A DNA stretch of 64,000 nucleotides. Source: Antarcticimicrobium sp040365005. Its GTDB lineage: Bacteria > Pseudomonadota > Alphaproteobacteria > Rhodobacterales > Rhodobacteraceae. Shown piece after piece: positions 16,532-25,853 of this stretch. The notes under the pieces are model-generated. The model saw only the letters and a list, made by a program, of their open reading frames with translations, was not told the DNA's origin and made no database searches. The first letter of the stretch is position 1. The number at the start of each line of letters is the position of its first letter. Location of the stretch: positions 186,001-250,000 of the forward strand of contig NZ_BAABWV010000004.1 in assembly GCF_040365005.1 (NCBI RefSeq), read 5' to 3'. Position numbers and translations under genes: made by a program.

Positions 16532-17457
16532 GGCCGGCCCTCCGATACCAGGTCGACAAAGATCTCTTCCAGGCTGCTTTCGCGCGTCTTCACGTCGCGC
16601 AGCACCAGCCCGGCGGCGGCGACGTCGTTGAGCAGCTGGGTGACGCCGGTGCGTTCGGCCTGGGTGTCGTATTCGTAGACCAGCGTATCGCCGTCCCCGG
16701 CAAGCGTCAGATCGTGCGCGGCGAGTTCCGCCGGCACCCTGTCCACCGGCGCGCTCAACAGCACCTCGATCCGCTTCTTGCCCAGGCGGGCCATCAGCGT
16801 GGCCTTGTCCTCGACCAGCAGCAGCTCGCCACCGCTGATCACGCCGACGCGGTCGGCGATCGCCTCGGCCTCTTCGATGTAATGGGTGGTCAGGATGATG
16901 GTCACGCCGCTGGCCTTCAACTCGGCCACGGTGTCCCACATGTCCTTGCGCAGTTCCACGTCGACCCCGGCGGTCGGTTCGTCGAGAAACAACACCCGGG
17001 GCTCATGCGCCAGCGCCTTGGCGATCAGCACCCGGCGCTTCATGCCGCCCGAGAGTTCCTTGACCTGGGCGTCGCGCTTGTCCCACAGCGACAGCCGGCG
17101 CAGGATGCGTTCGATCAGCGCCTCGTCGCGCGGGCGCCCGAACAGACCGCGCGAGAAGCGGACCGTCCGGATCACCTTTTCGAAAGGTTCCAGCGCCACC
17201 TCCTGCGGGACCAGCCCGATCATCGCGCGGGCGGCACGAAACGCGCTGACGATGTCGTGCCCACCCACGGTGATCTGGCCCGAGGTCGGCGTGGTAATGC
17301 CACAGACGGTCGAAATCAGCGTCGTCTTGCCGGCGCCGTTGGGTCCCAGCAGCGCGAGGATCTCGCCCTGTTCGATTTCCAGCGAGACCCCCTTGAGGGC
17401 CTCGAACCCGCCGTCATAGCGTTTGCGCAGATCGCGGATGGACAGGATTGCGGACAT
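16528..17457 (-). CDS. ABC-2 type transporter ATP-binding protein
   Basis: A 309-residue ATPase: Walker A GPNGAGKTT (about residues 39-47), Q-loop VPQE, signature LSGGMKRRV (about 136-144), Walker B VLFLDEPTAGVD (about 156-167) and the H-loop TTHYIEEAEAI. A C-terminal domain of about 80 residues is typical of drug and NodI-type exporters. It forms a complete two-gene exporter with the downstream permease. Confidence 0.93.
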   Translation of the reverse strand: MSAILSIRDLRKRYDGGFEALKGVSLEIEQGEILALLGPNGAGKTTLISTVCGITTPTSGQITVGGHDIVSAFRAARAMIGLVPQEVALEPFEKVIRTVRFSRGLFGRPRDEALIERILRRLSLWDKRDAQVKELSGGMKRRVLIAKALAHEPRVLFLDEPTAGVDVELRKDMWDTVAELKASGVTIILTTHYIEEAEAIADRVGVISGGELLLVEDKATLMARLGKKRIEVLLSAPVDRVPAELAAHDLTLAGDGDTLVYEYDTQAERTGVTQLLNDVAAAGLVLRDVKTRESSLEEIFVDLVSEGRP

Positions 17458-17546
17458 GACATCTCCCCCTTCGCGCGGACCCTAATGCGGGCCGGCACGA
17501 CAGAACAGCGCCCCCGCGCACAGGCGGCTGCGCGCATGTGCAGGGA

Positions 17547-18077
17547 TCACTCGCGGCCGGTGACGCGCTTGAACCAGCCCTTTTTCTCGCCGGTTTTCTC
17601 GCCCTCAGCCGCCTCGTCCGCCGGTTCTTCACCGCCGCCCTCGATGCGGGTCTGCAGGTTCTGAAAGAACTGGTCGGCCATCTTCTTGGCGAACCCGTCG
17701 ATCAGCCGGCTGCCCAACTGGGCCAGCTTGCCGCCGACCTTGGCCTCGACCTCGTAGGACAGCAGCGTCGCCCCCTCGCCCGCCGGGGCGAGCGTCACGG
17801 TGGCGCCGCCCTTGGCGAACCCGGCCGCGCCGCCCTTGCCCTCGCCCGTGATGGTCAGTTTCTCGTTCTCGACCAGGTCCGACATGGTCACCTGTCCCTT
17901 GAAGGTGGCCTTCACCGGGCCGACCTTCTGCGTCACCGTGGCGGTATAGCCGTCCTGCGGATTGCCCTCGACTTCCGAGGCGCCGGGCACACAGGCCTTG
18001 AGCATCTCCGGATCGAGGATGGCGGCATAGACGGTGGCCGGATCGGCCTTGATCTCGCGGTCGTCGCTCATGTGCAT
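17547..18077 (-). CDS. CoxG-like SRPBCC-domain protein
   Basis: A 176-residue protein of the carbon monoxide dehydrogenase subunit G (CoxG) family. The fold begins with IKADPATVYAAILDPEMLKACVPG (in parts, about residues 9-32), then YTATVTQKVGPVKATFKG and a C-terminal helix LGSRLIDGFAKKMADQFF. A charged Gly/Glu/Lys tail ends in KKGWFKRV. Family members sit at the inner membrane and help mature CO-dehydrogenase-type molybdoenzymes, but no coxMSL-like genes are nearby, so the role is open. The ATG at 18077 follows AGGGAG; a second ATG lies two codons later. Confidence 0.85.
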   Translation of the reverse strand: MHMSDDREIKADPATVYAAILDPEMLKACVPGASEVEGNPQDGYTATVTQKVGPVKATFKGQVTMSDLVENEKLTITGEGKGGAAGFAKGGATVTLAPAGEGATLLSYEVEAKVGGKLAQLGSRLIDGFAKKMADQFFQNLQTRIEGGGEEPADEAAEGEKTGEKKGWFKRVTGRE

Positions 18078-18194
18078 GGCGCGCTGTCTCCCTGTTCCTC
18101 TGACTCCGGTGTAACCGACAGCGCGGGGCGGGCCAAGCAAACTTGCCCGGCCCGCCCGCAGGAATTTTCGGCAGACCGGCCGCGATGGGGCCGA

Positions 18195-19001
18195 TCAGGC
18201 CCAGACCTGGTCGAGGTCGGGCAGCGGGATCGCGTCCAGCAACTCGCGTGTGTAATCGGCCTGCGGCGCCTCGAACAGCGCGGCGGTCTCGCGATATTCC
18301 ACCACTTCGCCGCGATAGAGCACCAGCGTGTGCCGGCAGAGCCGCCGGATCACCGACAGGTCGTGGCTGATGAAGGCCAGCGTCAGCCCCAGCTCCTTCA
18401 CCAGCTGATCCAGCAGGTTCAGCACCTGCGCCTGGCTCGACACGTCGAGGCCCGAGACGATCTCGTCGGCAAGGATAAAGTCGGGTTCGGTGGCGATGGC
18501 ACGGGCGATGCCGACCCTTTGCCGCTGCCCGCCCGACAGCTCATGCGGATACCGCTTGCGAAAGGCGCGCGGCAGGCCGACGTGGTCCAGCGCCTGGTCG
18601 ACCCGCTGCGACACCCGGTCGAACCCCTGCAACCGCAGTGGCCCGGCGATGATCGCCCCCACCGTGCGGCGCGGGTTGAGCGACGACATCGGATCCTGAA
18701 AGATCATCTGGAACCGGCGGCGCAGGGGACGCAGCGCATCCTCGCCCAGGTGGGTGATGTCCTGCCCCTCGAAGCGGATGGCACCGCTGTCGGGTTCCAG
18801 CAGGCGGATCATCGCCCGGCCCAGCGTCGACTTGCCCGAGCCGGAGCCGCCGACGATGCCCACCACGTCGCCGCGCGGGATCGTCAGCGAGATACCCTTG
18901 AGGATCTCGATCCGTGGCGCGGGGCCGAACAGCGGCTTGTGCGCCATGTCGGGGAACGACAGGTGCAGGTTCTCGACTTCGTAGATCGGTGCGTCAGACA
19001 T
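18195..19001 (-). CDS. Peptide/opine-type ABC transporter ATP-binding protein (OppF-like)
   Basis: A 268-residue ATPase with Walker A GGSGSGKST (about residues 51-59), the Opp-specific FQDPMSSLNPR (about 101-111), signature LSGGQRQRV (about 156-164), Walker B FILADEIVSGLDV (about 177-189) and the H-loop SHDLSVIRRL. It is the last gene of a five-gene importer and overlaps the oppD-like gene by 8 bases. The usual C-terminal oligopeptide cap is short. Confidence 0.92.
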   Translation of the reverse strand: MSDAPIYEVENLHLSFPDMAHKPLFGPAPRIEILKGISLTIPRGDVVGIVGGSGSGKSTLGRAMIRLLEPDSGAIRFEGQDITHLGEDALRPLRRRFQMIFQDPMSSLNPRRTVGAIIAGPLRLQGFDRVSQRVDQALDHVGLPRAFRKRYPHELSGGQRQRVGIARAIATEPDFILADEIVSGLDVSSQAQVLNLLDQLVKELGLTLAFISHDLSVIRRLCRHTLVLYRGEVVEYRETAALFEAPQADYTRELLDAIPLPDLDQVWA

Positions 19002-19860
19002 GGCCCTGCCTCCGGTCGTGAGCTTCGATTTCCGCCTGCACCGCCTCGATCACCGTTTCCGGCACCGGCGTCAGGCTGGCCTCGGGGTCGGTGTATTTCG
19101 GCGTCGCCGCCAGCAGCGCGGCGGAATAGGGATGCGCGGGCCGGGCAAAGAAATCGCCGACGCTGGTATCCTCCAGAACCTTGCCGCCGAACAGCACCGA
19201 GAGCGACTGGCAGATCTTGGACACCACGCCGAGGTCATGGGTCACGAACAACAGGGCCGTGCCGTGGCGCGCCTGCATCTGCCTGATCAGCTTCAGGATC
19301 TGTTTCTGCACCGTCACGTCCAGCGCCGTGGTCGGCTCATCCGCGATGATCAACCGGGGCTCGGCGGCAAAGGCCGAGGCGATCAGGATGCGCTGGCGCA
19401 TCCCGCCCGACAGCTCGTGCGGATAGGCCCGCATCACGCGCTCGGGCTCGGGGATCGACACCTCGTCCAGCAGCTCCTCGGCGCGGTGGCCCGCGTCCGA
19501 TTTCATCCAGCCGAGGATATCGACCAGCCGGTCGGTGATCTGCGGCCCGACCCGGCGCGAGGGGTTCAGCGCGGTCAGCGGGTCCTGCGGGATCAGCGCC
19601 GCCTTGGCGCCGATCACCCGGCGCCGGTCGCGCGGGCACATCGCCTGCAGATCCTCGCCGTCCAGCAGGATCCGCCCCGAGGTGATCCGGATCGCGCCGG
19701 GCAGCGTGCCCAGGATCGCCTTGCCGATCATGCTCTTGCCGGCACCGCTTTCACCGACCAGCCCGCGCACCTCGCCCGCCTCGACCGACAGCGACACGTC
19801 GCGCAGGATCGGCGCCGGGCCGACCATGGCATTCAGGTTCTCGATTGTCAGGAAACTCAT
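18994..19860 (-). CDS. Peptide/opine-type ABC transporter ATP-binding protein (OppD-like)
   Basis: A 288-residue ATPase: Walker A GESGAGKSM (about residues 38-46), LIPQDPLTALNP (about 93-104), signature LSGGMRQRI (about 149-157), Walker B LIIADEPTTALDV (about 170-182) and the H-loop THDLGVVSKI. The C-terminal HPYSAALLAATPKY segment is the Opp/Dpp C-terminal motif. The ATG at 19860 overlaps the upstream permease stop (ATGA), which sets the start. Confidence 0.92.
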   Translation of the reverse strand: MSFLTIENLNAMVGPAPILRDVSLSVEAGEVRGLVGESGAGKSMIGKAILGTLPGAIRITSGRILLDGEDLQAMCPRDRRRVIGAKAALIPQDPLTALNPSRRVGPQITDRLVDILGWMKSDAGHRAEELLDEVSIPEPERVMRAYPHELSGGMRQRILIASAFAAEPRLIIADEPTTALDVTVQKQILKLIRQMQARHGTALLFVTHDLGVVSKICQSLSVLFGGKVLEDTSVGDFFARPAHPYSAALLAATPKYTDPEASLTPVPETVIEAVQAEIEAHDRRQGHV

Positions 19861-20708
19861 CGCAGCACCGGATCGAAATGGTCCTTCAGCCCTTCGCCCA
19901 ATTGGCTGAAGCTGAGGACGGTCAGGAACAGGGTGACCAGCGGGAACACCAGCACCCACCACGCCTGGTGGATCGACAGACGACCTTCCGAGATCATGCT
20001 GCCCCAGGTCGGTTGATCGGTCGAGATCGACAGGTTGACGAAACTCAGGATCGCCTCGACGATCACCGCGATGCCCATCTCCAGCGTCAGCAGGACGACG
20101 ATGGTGGGCAGCACGTTGGGCAGGATCTCGGCCAGCATGATCGAGAACCGCTTGCGTCCCGCGACCTGCGCCGAGGCGACGTAATCCATCGCGCCCTGGC
20201 TCATCGCCTCGGCGCGGATGACGCGGGCAAAGCGGGTCCAGTCGATCACCACGATGGCGATGACGATGGAACTGAGGCCGGTGCCCAGCACCGCGATCAA
20301 CAGGATCGCGAAGAGCACCGGCGGAAACGCCATCCAGATATCGACCAGGCGCGAGATCACCATGTCGGGCCAGCCGCGGAAATAGCCCGCGATCAGCCCC
20401 AGGGCGGAGCCGATCACGCAGGTCAGCGTGCCCGCGATCAGCGCCACCCCCAGCGCGATGCGCGCGCCATAGATGATCCGGCTGAGCACGTCGCGGCCAA
20501 GACTGTCGGAGCCCAGCGGAAAGGCCGCGTCGGCCCCGGCCTCCCAGAACGGTGGCAGGCGCGCGCCGAACAGATCCTGCATCAGCGGATCCTGCGGTGC
20601 GATCAGCGGCGCAAACACCGCCGCCAGCACCAGCAGCGTCAGCCAGGCGGCCGAGAGCCAGAGACGCGCGCCAAGGCGGCGTTTTACCTGTGCGCGTCCA
20701 TCAGCCAT
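19857..20708 (-). CDS. Peptide/opine-type ABC transporter permease (OppC/DppC-like)
   Basis: A 283-residue permease with an N-terminal membrane helix, a periplasmic loop containing FPLGSDSLGRDVLSRIIYGAR (in parts, about residues 65-85; typical of DppC) and five further helices. The EAA-like loop is at about 180-200 (AQVAGRKRFSIMLAEILPN). It overlaps both neighbouring genes of the operon. Confidence 0.92.
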   Translation of the reverse strand: MADGRAQVKRRLGARLWLSAAWLTLLVLAAVFAPLIAPQDPLMQDLFGARLPPFWEAGADAAFPLGSDSLGRDVLSRIIYGARIALGVALIAGTLTCVIGSALGLIAGYFRGWPDMVISRLVDIWMAFPPVLFAILLIAVLGTGLSSIVIAIVVIDWTRFARVIRAEAMSQGAMDYVASAQVAGRKRFSIMLAEILPNVLPTIVVLLTLEMGIAVIVEAILSFVNLSISTDQPTWGSMISEGRLSIHQAWWVLVFPLVTLFLTVLSFSQLGEGLKDHFDPVLR

Positions 20709-21711
20709 GTCGCAACCTCGGGTTCAGGGCGGCATAGGTCAGATCGACCACCAGGTTCACCACGGAAAAGATCAGCGCGAACAGGATCACGATGCCCTGG
20801 ATCAGCGGCAGGTCGCGGTTGATCACCGCGTCGATGGCCATGTTGCCCAGCCCCTCGTAGGAGAACAGACGCTCGATGATCACGGTGCCGCCGATCAGGA
20901 AGGTGAACTGCACCCCGATCAGGGTCAGCGTGGGCAGCACCGCATTGGGCAGCGCCTCGCGGGTGATGACGTGGTTCTCGCCATACCCTTTCGTGCGCGA
21001 CAGGGTGACGTAATCCAGATGCATGGTTTCCTTCAGCGATTGCTTGAGAAGCTGGGCGATGATCGCCGCCAGCGGGATCGCCAGCGCCAGCGCCGGCATG
21101 AACATGTGCGCGACAAGATCAGCCCAGATGTCAAAGCGCAGCCGCAGCACGCTTTCGAACAGGTAGAAATTGGTGACGAACGGCAGGTCCAGCGCCGGCG
21201 AGACCCGGCCCGAGATGTGGAAAACCGGCCAGAGCACCCCGAACAGCAGGATCAGCACCAGCCCCCAGAGGAAATCGGGCACGCTCAGCGCCATGCCGTT
21301 GGTCACGTCGATGGCGCCCTCGGTCCGTGTGCCGCGCCACCGGGTTCCGGTCAGCGCCAGCGTACCGCCGATCGCGACCGCGATCACCAGCGCCACCACC
21401 GACAGCTCCAGCGTCGCCGGCAGCCGTGACAGCACCAGCCCCAGCACCGGTTGGCGGGTGGTGATCGAGGTGCCGAAATCGCCGTGCAGCACGCCCGACA
21501 GCCAGATCACGAATTGTTCGGGGATGGTCTTGTCCAGCCCGTAAAGCGCCTTGAGCCGCGCGATGTCCTCTTCGCCGGCACCCGGCGGCAGCATCATCGC
21601 GATCGGGTTGCCGGGCACGACGCGAATGACGAAGAACACGATGACAGCCACGCCGAAAAGCGTGATCGCCATGGTCAGCAATCGCAGCAGGATCCGTCTG
21701 ATCAATGTCAT
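20701..21711 (-). CDS. Peptide/opine-type ABC transporter permease (OppB/DppB-like)
   Basis: A 336-residue permease starting with the DppB-type first helix (LLTMAITLFGVAVIVFFVIRVVPGNP). It has a periplasmic domain with a LKALYGLDKTIPEQF segment and a C-terminal core with YVTLSRTKGYGENHVI and ALPNAVLPTLT. About six hydrophobic segments are present. It is separated from the substrate-binding gene by a strong stem-loop, so it is probably expressed at a lower level than that gene. Confidence 0.92.
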   Translation of the reverse strand: MTLIRRILLRLLTMAITLFGVAVIVFFVIRVVPGNPIAMMLPPGAGEEDIARLKALYGLDKTIPEQFVIWLSGVLHGDFGTSITTRQPVLGLVLSRLPATLELSVVALVIAVAIGGTLALTGTRWRGTRTEGAIDVTNGMALSVPDFLWGLVLILLFGVLWPVFHISGRVSPALDLPFVTNFYLFESVLRLRFDIWADLVAHMFMPALALAIPLAAIIAQLLKQSLKETMHLDYVTLSRTKGYGENHVITREALPNAVLPTLTLIGVQFTFLIGGTVIIERLFSYEGLGNMAIDAVINRDLPLIQGIVILFALIFSVVNLVVDLTYAALNPRLRHG

Positions 21712-21728
21712 GGGAATGATTCCGAAAG

Positions 21729-21757
21729 CCGGAGGGCGGGATGTACCCGCCCTCCGG
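21729..21757 (-). promoter_or_regulatory. Strong stem-loop between binding-protein and permease genes
   Basis: A perfect 12-bp stem (CCGGAGGGCGGG pairing with CCCGCCCTCCGG) with the loop ATGTA and no T-run. Placed between the substrate-binding gene and the first permease gene of one operon, it is the classic position of an mRNA-stabilising or partial-termination element that raises the binding protein above the membrane parts. Confidence 0.7.
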
Positions 21758-21781
21758 TCACAGGGGTTTGAAGGGCGCCGA

Positions 21782-23311
21782 TCAGGCGCGGGTCATCAGG
21801 TGCGGCAGCAGCGCGCCCGAGGCATGCGGCGTGACCTTGACGCCCGGCGCATGCAGGATCGGTTGCACGTATTGCAGAAGCGGCAGCACCAGCGCGTTGT
21901 CGGCGATATAGCGGCTGACACCCTTCCAGCCCTCGATGCGCTTGGCCTCGTCCGCCTCGCCCCAGAGCGGGTTGATCATGTCGATCAATTCCTGCCCGTC
22001 CCAGACCGAGTGGGGCGAGGGGCCGTACATGGCAAAGCCGGTCGAGGTGGTCGGATCGCCCACCGAGTTGCCCCAGTTGTAGAAGGCCGCCGGCGCAAGC
22101 TGGTCGGCCGCGCGCAGCTCATAGTGCTTGGCAACCTCGTAGACCTCGATCTCGGCCTCGATGCCGACCCGGCGCCACAGCCCGACGATGGCCTGGATGA
22201 TCTCGTAATCCTTGGGCTTGAAGCCACGGGTGGTCTGGATCGTGAACTTGACCGGGTTGTCGGTGGAATAGCCCGATTCCGCCAGCAGCGCCTTGGCCCC
22301 TTCGGGATCATAGGGCGTCTTGATGGTGGGATCGTAGGCATCGTATTCCGGCGTCTCCAACGTGTCGATCGGCACGCCGTAGCCCGACAGCAGGCGGTCG
22401 ACGATGGCCTGCTTGTCCACCGCCATCACCGCGGCCTTGCGCACGTTCGGGTCGGTCATCACCTCGATGTCGTTGAAGAAGATCATGCCGATGTCGGAAA
22501 TCGGTGCGGCGACGCCGTCCAGCTTGCCGGCCTTGAGGCGGTCGAACTCCTCATAGGGCATTTCCAGCGTGACATGGGCGTTGCCCGATTCCACCTCGGC
22601 CACGCGCGCGGCGGCGTCGGTGACGAACTTGATGGTCACGGATTTGAACTCGGGCGCGCCGCCCCAGTAATTCTCGTTCGCCTTCAGGCGGACATAGGCG
22701 TTGCGCTCGTATTTCTCGACCATGTAGGGGCCGGTGCCGATCGGGGCAGCCTCGAAGCCGTCGGCGCCGACCTTTTCGTAATAGGCCTTGGGCAGCACGT
22801 AGCCGGTGAGGAAGTACATCCACTTGAAGATCGTCGGGTCGAACTGTTTCACGTCGGCGATGACGCGGTTGCCCTCGACCCGGTGGTTTTCCAGCGTGCC
22901 CCAGACGAACTGGATCGGGCTGCCGGTCTCGGGGTTGGCAACGCGGGCCAGGCTCCAGGCGACGTCCTCGGCAGTGAAGTCCGAGCCGTCATGCCATTTC
23001 ACGCCTTCGCGCACGTCCATCCAGACCTGGCTGTGGTCGTCGTTCCAGCCCCAGTCGGTCAGCAGGCCGGGCGCCGGCGACAGATCGGGTTGCTGCAGGA
23101 TGAACTGGTCGAACACCGATTGGTAGATACCCTGGATCGTCGGATTCACCGCCGAGGCGCCGACGGTGGGGTCCCAGCTGGGCAGGTTGACGTTATAGGC
23201 GATCACCAATTCTTCGATCTGCTGCGCCCAGGCGAAGGTCGGAGCCGCGGCGGCCAGCGTGGCGGCGGCGGCGGTGCCCTTGAGCAGGCTGCGTCGTGTC
23301 AGTTTGGTCAT
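21782..23311 (-). CDS. ABC transporter substrate-binding protein, peptide/nickel family 5
   Basis: A 509-residue periplasmic binding protein (SBP_bac_5). The leader TRRSLLKGTAAAATLAAAAP is a twin-arginine type signal with cleavage near AWA-QQ. Family landmarks are VWMDVREGVKWHDG followed by DFTAEDVAWSL (about residues 95-120) and IGTGPYMVEKYE (about 185-196). It is the first gene of the importer operon. Two flavoproteins and a cyclase-family hydrolase lie just beyond, so the imported solute may be the substrate of those enzymes; its identity is unknown. Confidence 0.92.
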   Translation of the reverse strand: MTKLTRRSLLKGTAAAATLAAAAPTFAWAQQIEELVIAYNVNLPSWDPTVGASAVNPTIQGIYQSVFDQFILQQPDLSPAPGLLTDWGWNDDHSQVWMDVREGVKWHDGSDFTAEDVAWSLARVANPETGSPIQFVWGTLENHRVEGNRVIADVKQFDPTIFKWMYFLTGYVLPKAYYEKVGADGFEAAPIGTGPYMVEKYERNAYVRLKANENYWGGAPEFKSVTIKFVTDAAARVAEVESGNAHVTLEMPYEEFDRLKAGKLDGVAAPISDIGMIFFNDIEVMTDPNVRKAAVMAVDKQAIVDRLLSGYGVPIDTLETPEYDAYDPTIKTPYDPEGAKALLAESGYSTDNPVKFTIQTTRGFKPKDYEIIQAIVGLWRRVGIEAEIEVYEVAKHYELRAADQLAPAAFYNWGNSVGDPTTSTGFAMYGPSPHSVWDGQELIDMINPLWGEADEAKRIEGWKGVSRYIADNALVLPLLQYVQPILHAPGVKVTPHASGALLPHLMTRA

Positions 23312-23374
23312 TTTGTTTCCCTGTTGGTTTCGTATGGTTTGATCTAGTTTTTGTACGTTTCATGTCCCGGCCGG

Positions 23375-24946
23375 TTATTTCCCCGCCAGTTTCCGGCCGA
23401 GTTGATGGCCCGGCCCGGCGCCCGTTCCCGCCCCGGGCCAGACGGCCGCTCCGGTGTGGTAAAGGCCCCGGATCGGGGTGGTTCCGTCGGTGTATCCACG
23501 CGCCGGGCGGAACAGGAAATGCTGGCTGATGTGGTGGCTGCCACAGACCTGGTCACCACCGACGAGATTGGGATTGTCCGCCTCCAGCTCGGCCGGGGTG
23601 ACGACCCGCTGACCGAGGATCTTGGCGCGGGTGCCGGGGGCGTAGCGTTCGAGTAGGTCGAGCGCCCGGTCGGCAAGGGGGGCCGCCGCCTCGGACCAGT
23701 CGGTCGCGGTGATCTCGCTAGCGGCGTCGCCACGGATCTCGCCCGGAACCATGCGCACCTGCATCCACAGCGTATGCTGCCCCTCGGGCGCCCGGGTGGG
23801 ATCGACCACGGTGGGCTGGCCGACCACGATCACCGGCTCGTCCGGCAGCAACCCGGCGACCGCCTGCGCATAGGTGCGCGCCATCTGGTCGAGCGAGGGC
23901 GCGATATGCACATAGGCATAGTCGCTGAGTTCGGGGCCGGCGGTCCATTGCGGCAGGTCGGAGAGCGCAAGGTGGATCATCATCGTGCCCGGCGCATGGC
24001 GGAATTTCCGCATCGCGGTGTCATAGCCCGCGTCGCCGCTGCCGCCGGTCAACCTCGCCATCGCCCCGGGCGCCACGTTGGCGATCACCGCGCGGTTGGC
24101 GGTGATGGTCTCGCCGCCCGCGATCACGCCGGTCGCCTTGCCGTTCTCATGCAGGATGGTCTCGACCGGGGTGCTGCACAGGACGCGACCGCCGCGGGCC
24201 TCGATCGCGCGTTGCAGGGCGGTGATGACGGTGCCCGCCCCGCCCTTGCCCAGCGCCATGCCGAACGCCTGATTCGTCATCGCCTCGAGATAGGGGAACA
24301 GCGCCCCGCCGGCGATATCGGGGGCAAAATCCAGATGCATGCCCCAGGCCGCCAGCGTTGCCCGCAATTTGGGCGATTCGAAGGTTTCCTCGAGCCAGGC
24401 CCGGGGAGAGGCGGCGAGGAGGCGCGCCAGGTCCAGGGTTCCACCCGCCCCTTTCCTGCGCAGCGCCTTCCACGTAATAGATGCCAATGCATGCATTTTC
24501 ATGGGAGAGCCGAGAAGCCCGAACAAATGCTCGGCCTCTCCCGGGAAGGCTTCGGACAGCGCCGCCCAGGTTTGCGCGTCCTGCTCGGACAGCGCGGCGA
24601 TGCGGGCGCGGTTGGCGGCGGCATCCGTGCCGATGCCCATCCAGGTTCCGTCCGGAAACACGCTGGAAAAACAGTTGCTTGCCGGAGCAAACTCCAACCC
24701 GTACCGGGCCAGCTCCGCACTGTTCTCTTGAAAATGGGGAGATCCGGCAAAAAGCGACAGGTTCATCGCCGCCCAGTCATGGGCAAATCCCTTGACCGTA
24801 TACTCCCCGGTGCGCACGGCACCGCCGGGTTCGTCCGCCTGCTCCAGCACGATCACCGACCAGCCACGCTTGGCAAGATGATGCGCGCAGACCAGCGAAT
24901 TGACGCCACTGCCTATGATGACCGCATCTGCGGATAACTGTGTCAC
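23375..24946 (-). CDS. NAD(P)/FAD-dependent oxidoreductase, PYROXD2/phytoene-desaturase-like
   Basis: A 523-residue flavoprotein with an N-terminal FAD motif VIIGSGVNSLVCAHHLAKRG (about residues 9-28) followed by EQADEPGGAVRT. The C-terminal FAD contact TPIRGLYHTGAAVWPGAG (about 490-507) is typical of the CrtI-type amine-oxidase superfamily. It belongs to the PYROXD2-like subgroup rather than true carotenoid desaturases. The GTG at 24946 is chosen because AGGGGG lies 6 bases upstream and the FAD motif starts directly after; an ATG further up adds an unrelated Cys/Lys-rich stretch. It is a paralogue of the divergently transcribed flavoprotein at 25854. Confidence 0.85.
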   Translation of the reverse strand: MTQLSADAVIIGSGVNSLVCAHHLAKRGWSVIVLEQADEPGGAVRTGEYTVKGFAHDWAAMNLSLFAGSPHFQENSAELARYGLEFAPASNCFSSVFPDGTWMGIGTDAAANRARIAALSEQDAQTWAALSEAFPGEAEHLFGLLGSPMKMHALASITWKALRRKGAGGTLDLARLLAASPRAWLEETFESPKLRATLAAWGMHLDFAPDIAGGALFPYLEAMTNQAFGMALGKGGAGTVITALQRAIEARGGRVLCSTPVETILHENGKATGVIAGGETITANRAVIANVAPGAMARLTGGSGDAGYDTAMRKFRHAPGTMMIHLALSDLPQWTAGPELSDYAYVHIAPSLDQMARTYAQAVAGLLPDEPVIVVGQPTVVDPTRAPEGQHTLWMQVRMVPGEIRGDAASEITATDWSEAAAPLADRALDLLERYAPGTRAKILGQRVVTPAELEADNPNLVGGDQVCGSHHISQHFLFRPARGYTDGTTPIRGLYHTGAAVWPGAGTGAGPGHQLGRKLAGK

Positions 24947-25058
24947 TCTACGCCCCCTGTTCTTGCCAAGATATTTGCAAAAGCATTTAATCCTGTCTAG
25001 CATTGAATCACACCGACGCGCCTCGGGGAGGCGCCAAAACATCTAGGGAGCTAAAAAG
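24947..25058. promoter_or_regulatory. Divergent promoter region with 5'-leader stem-loop
   Basis: These 112 bases separate the minus-strand flavoprotein from the plus-strand cyclase operon. The leader of the cyclase gene holds a perfect hairpin, GCGCCTC-GGG-GAGGCGC, at 25019-25035, followed by an AGGGAG ribosome binding site at 25044-25049. The hairpin could be an operator for the MarR regulator encoded two genes downstream, or a leader structure. Confidence 0.5.
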
Positions 25059-25850
25059 ATGAGCGCATCGAACACGCTGCAGAGCCTGGGGGCGATGATC
25101 GCCTCGGGCGGAATCGAAGTGGTGGATTGCACCGGGGTGCTGGGACCGGACACGCCGATCCTGCAACTGCCCGAGGATTTCGCCAAGAACACCCCCAAGG
25201 TCGAGATCCACAAGATCAGCGAATACGATGAGGACGGCCCGTTCTTTGCGTGGAACTGGATGGTCCTGGGCGAACACACCGGCACCCATTTCGACGCGCC
25301 GCATCACTGGATCACCGGCCGCGACAACCCCGAGGGCTATACCGACACGCTGGACGTGCAGCGCCTGATCGCGCCGGTCAACGTGCTGGACTTTTCCAAG
25401 GAATCCGCCGCCGACGCCGACTTCCTCCTGACCATCGACCACGTCAAGGCCTGGGAGGCCGAGCATGGCGAGATCAACGCCGGCGAATGGGTGGTCATGC
25501 GCAGCGACTGGGACCAGTACGGCGATGACGAGGCCAAGTTCCTGAACGCCGACGAAAACGGCCCGCACACCCCGGGGCCGACCGCCGAGGTGATCCAGTA
25601 CCTGATCGACAAGGGCATCGTCGGCTGGGGCAGCCAGTGCATCGGCACCGACGCGGGCCTGGCCGGCGGGATGGAACCGCCGTTTCCGGCACACAACCTG
25701 CTGCATGCCAACAACCGCTTTGGCCTGGCCTCGCTGGCCAACCTCGACAAGCTGCCGGCCAAGGGTGCGATCCTGATTGTCGCCCCGCTGAAGATCCAGA
25801 AGGGCACCGGCAGCCCGATCCGCGCGCTGGCGCTGGCACCGAAAGGCTGA
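25059..25850 (+). CDS. Cyclase-family metal hydrolase (isatin hydrolase/kynurenine formamidase-like)
   Basis: A 263-residue soluble protein of the cyclase (KynB) family, whose members are Mn/Zn-dependent amide or lactam hydrolases. The metal motif HTGTHFDAPHHW is at about residues 71-82, within GEHTGTHFDAPHHWITGRDN. Isatin hydrolase of Labrenzia and bacterial kynurenine formamidases share this HxGTHxDxPxH pattern and this size. The gene starts an operon (cyclase, flavoprotein, MarR, IorA, IorB). With an indole-type monooxygenase 6 kb away, isatin or a formamide is a reasonable substrate guess, but that is inference. Confidence 0.88.
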   Translation: MSASNTLQSLGAMIASGGIEVVDCTGVLGPDTPILQLPEDFAKNTPKVEIHKISEYDEDGPFFAWNWMVLGEHTGTHFDAPHHWITGRDNPEGYTDTLDVQRLIAPVNVLDFSKESAADADFLLTIDHVKAWEAEHGEINAGEWVVMRSDWDQYGDDEAKFLNADENGPHTPGPTAEVIQYLIDKGIVGWGSQCIGTDAGLAGGMEPPFPAHNLLHANNRFGLASLANLDKLPAKGAILIVAPLKIQKGTGSPIRALALAPKG

Positions 25851-25853
25851 ACC

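Noticed and set aside
17547..18077. CoxG-like protein as evidence of a CO dehydrogenase locus
   Set aside because: No coxM, coxS or coxL genes or maturation factors are nearby; the family also occurs alone.
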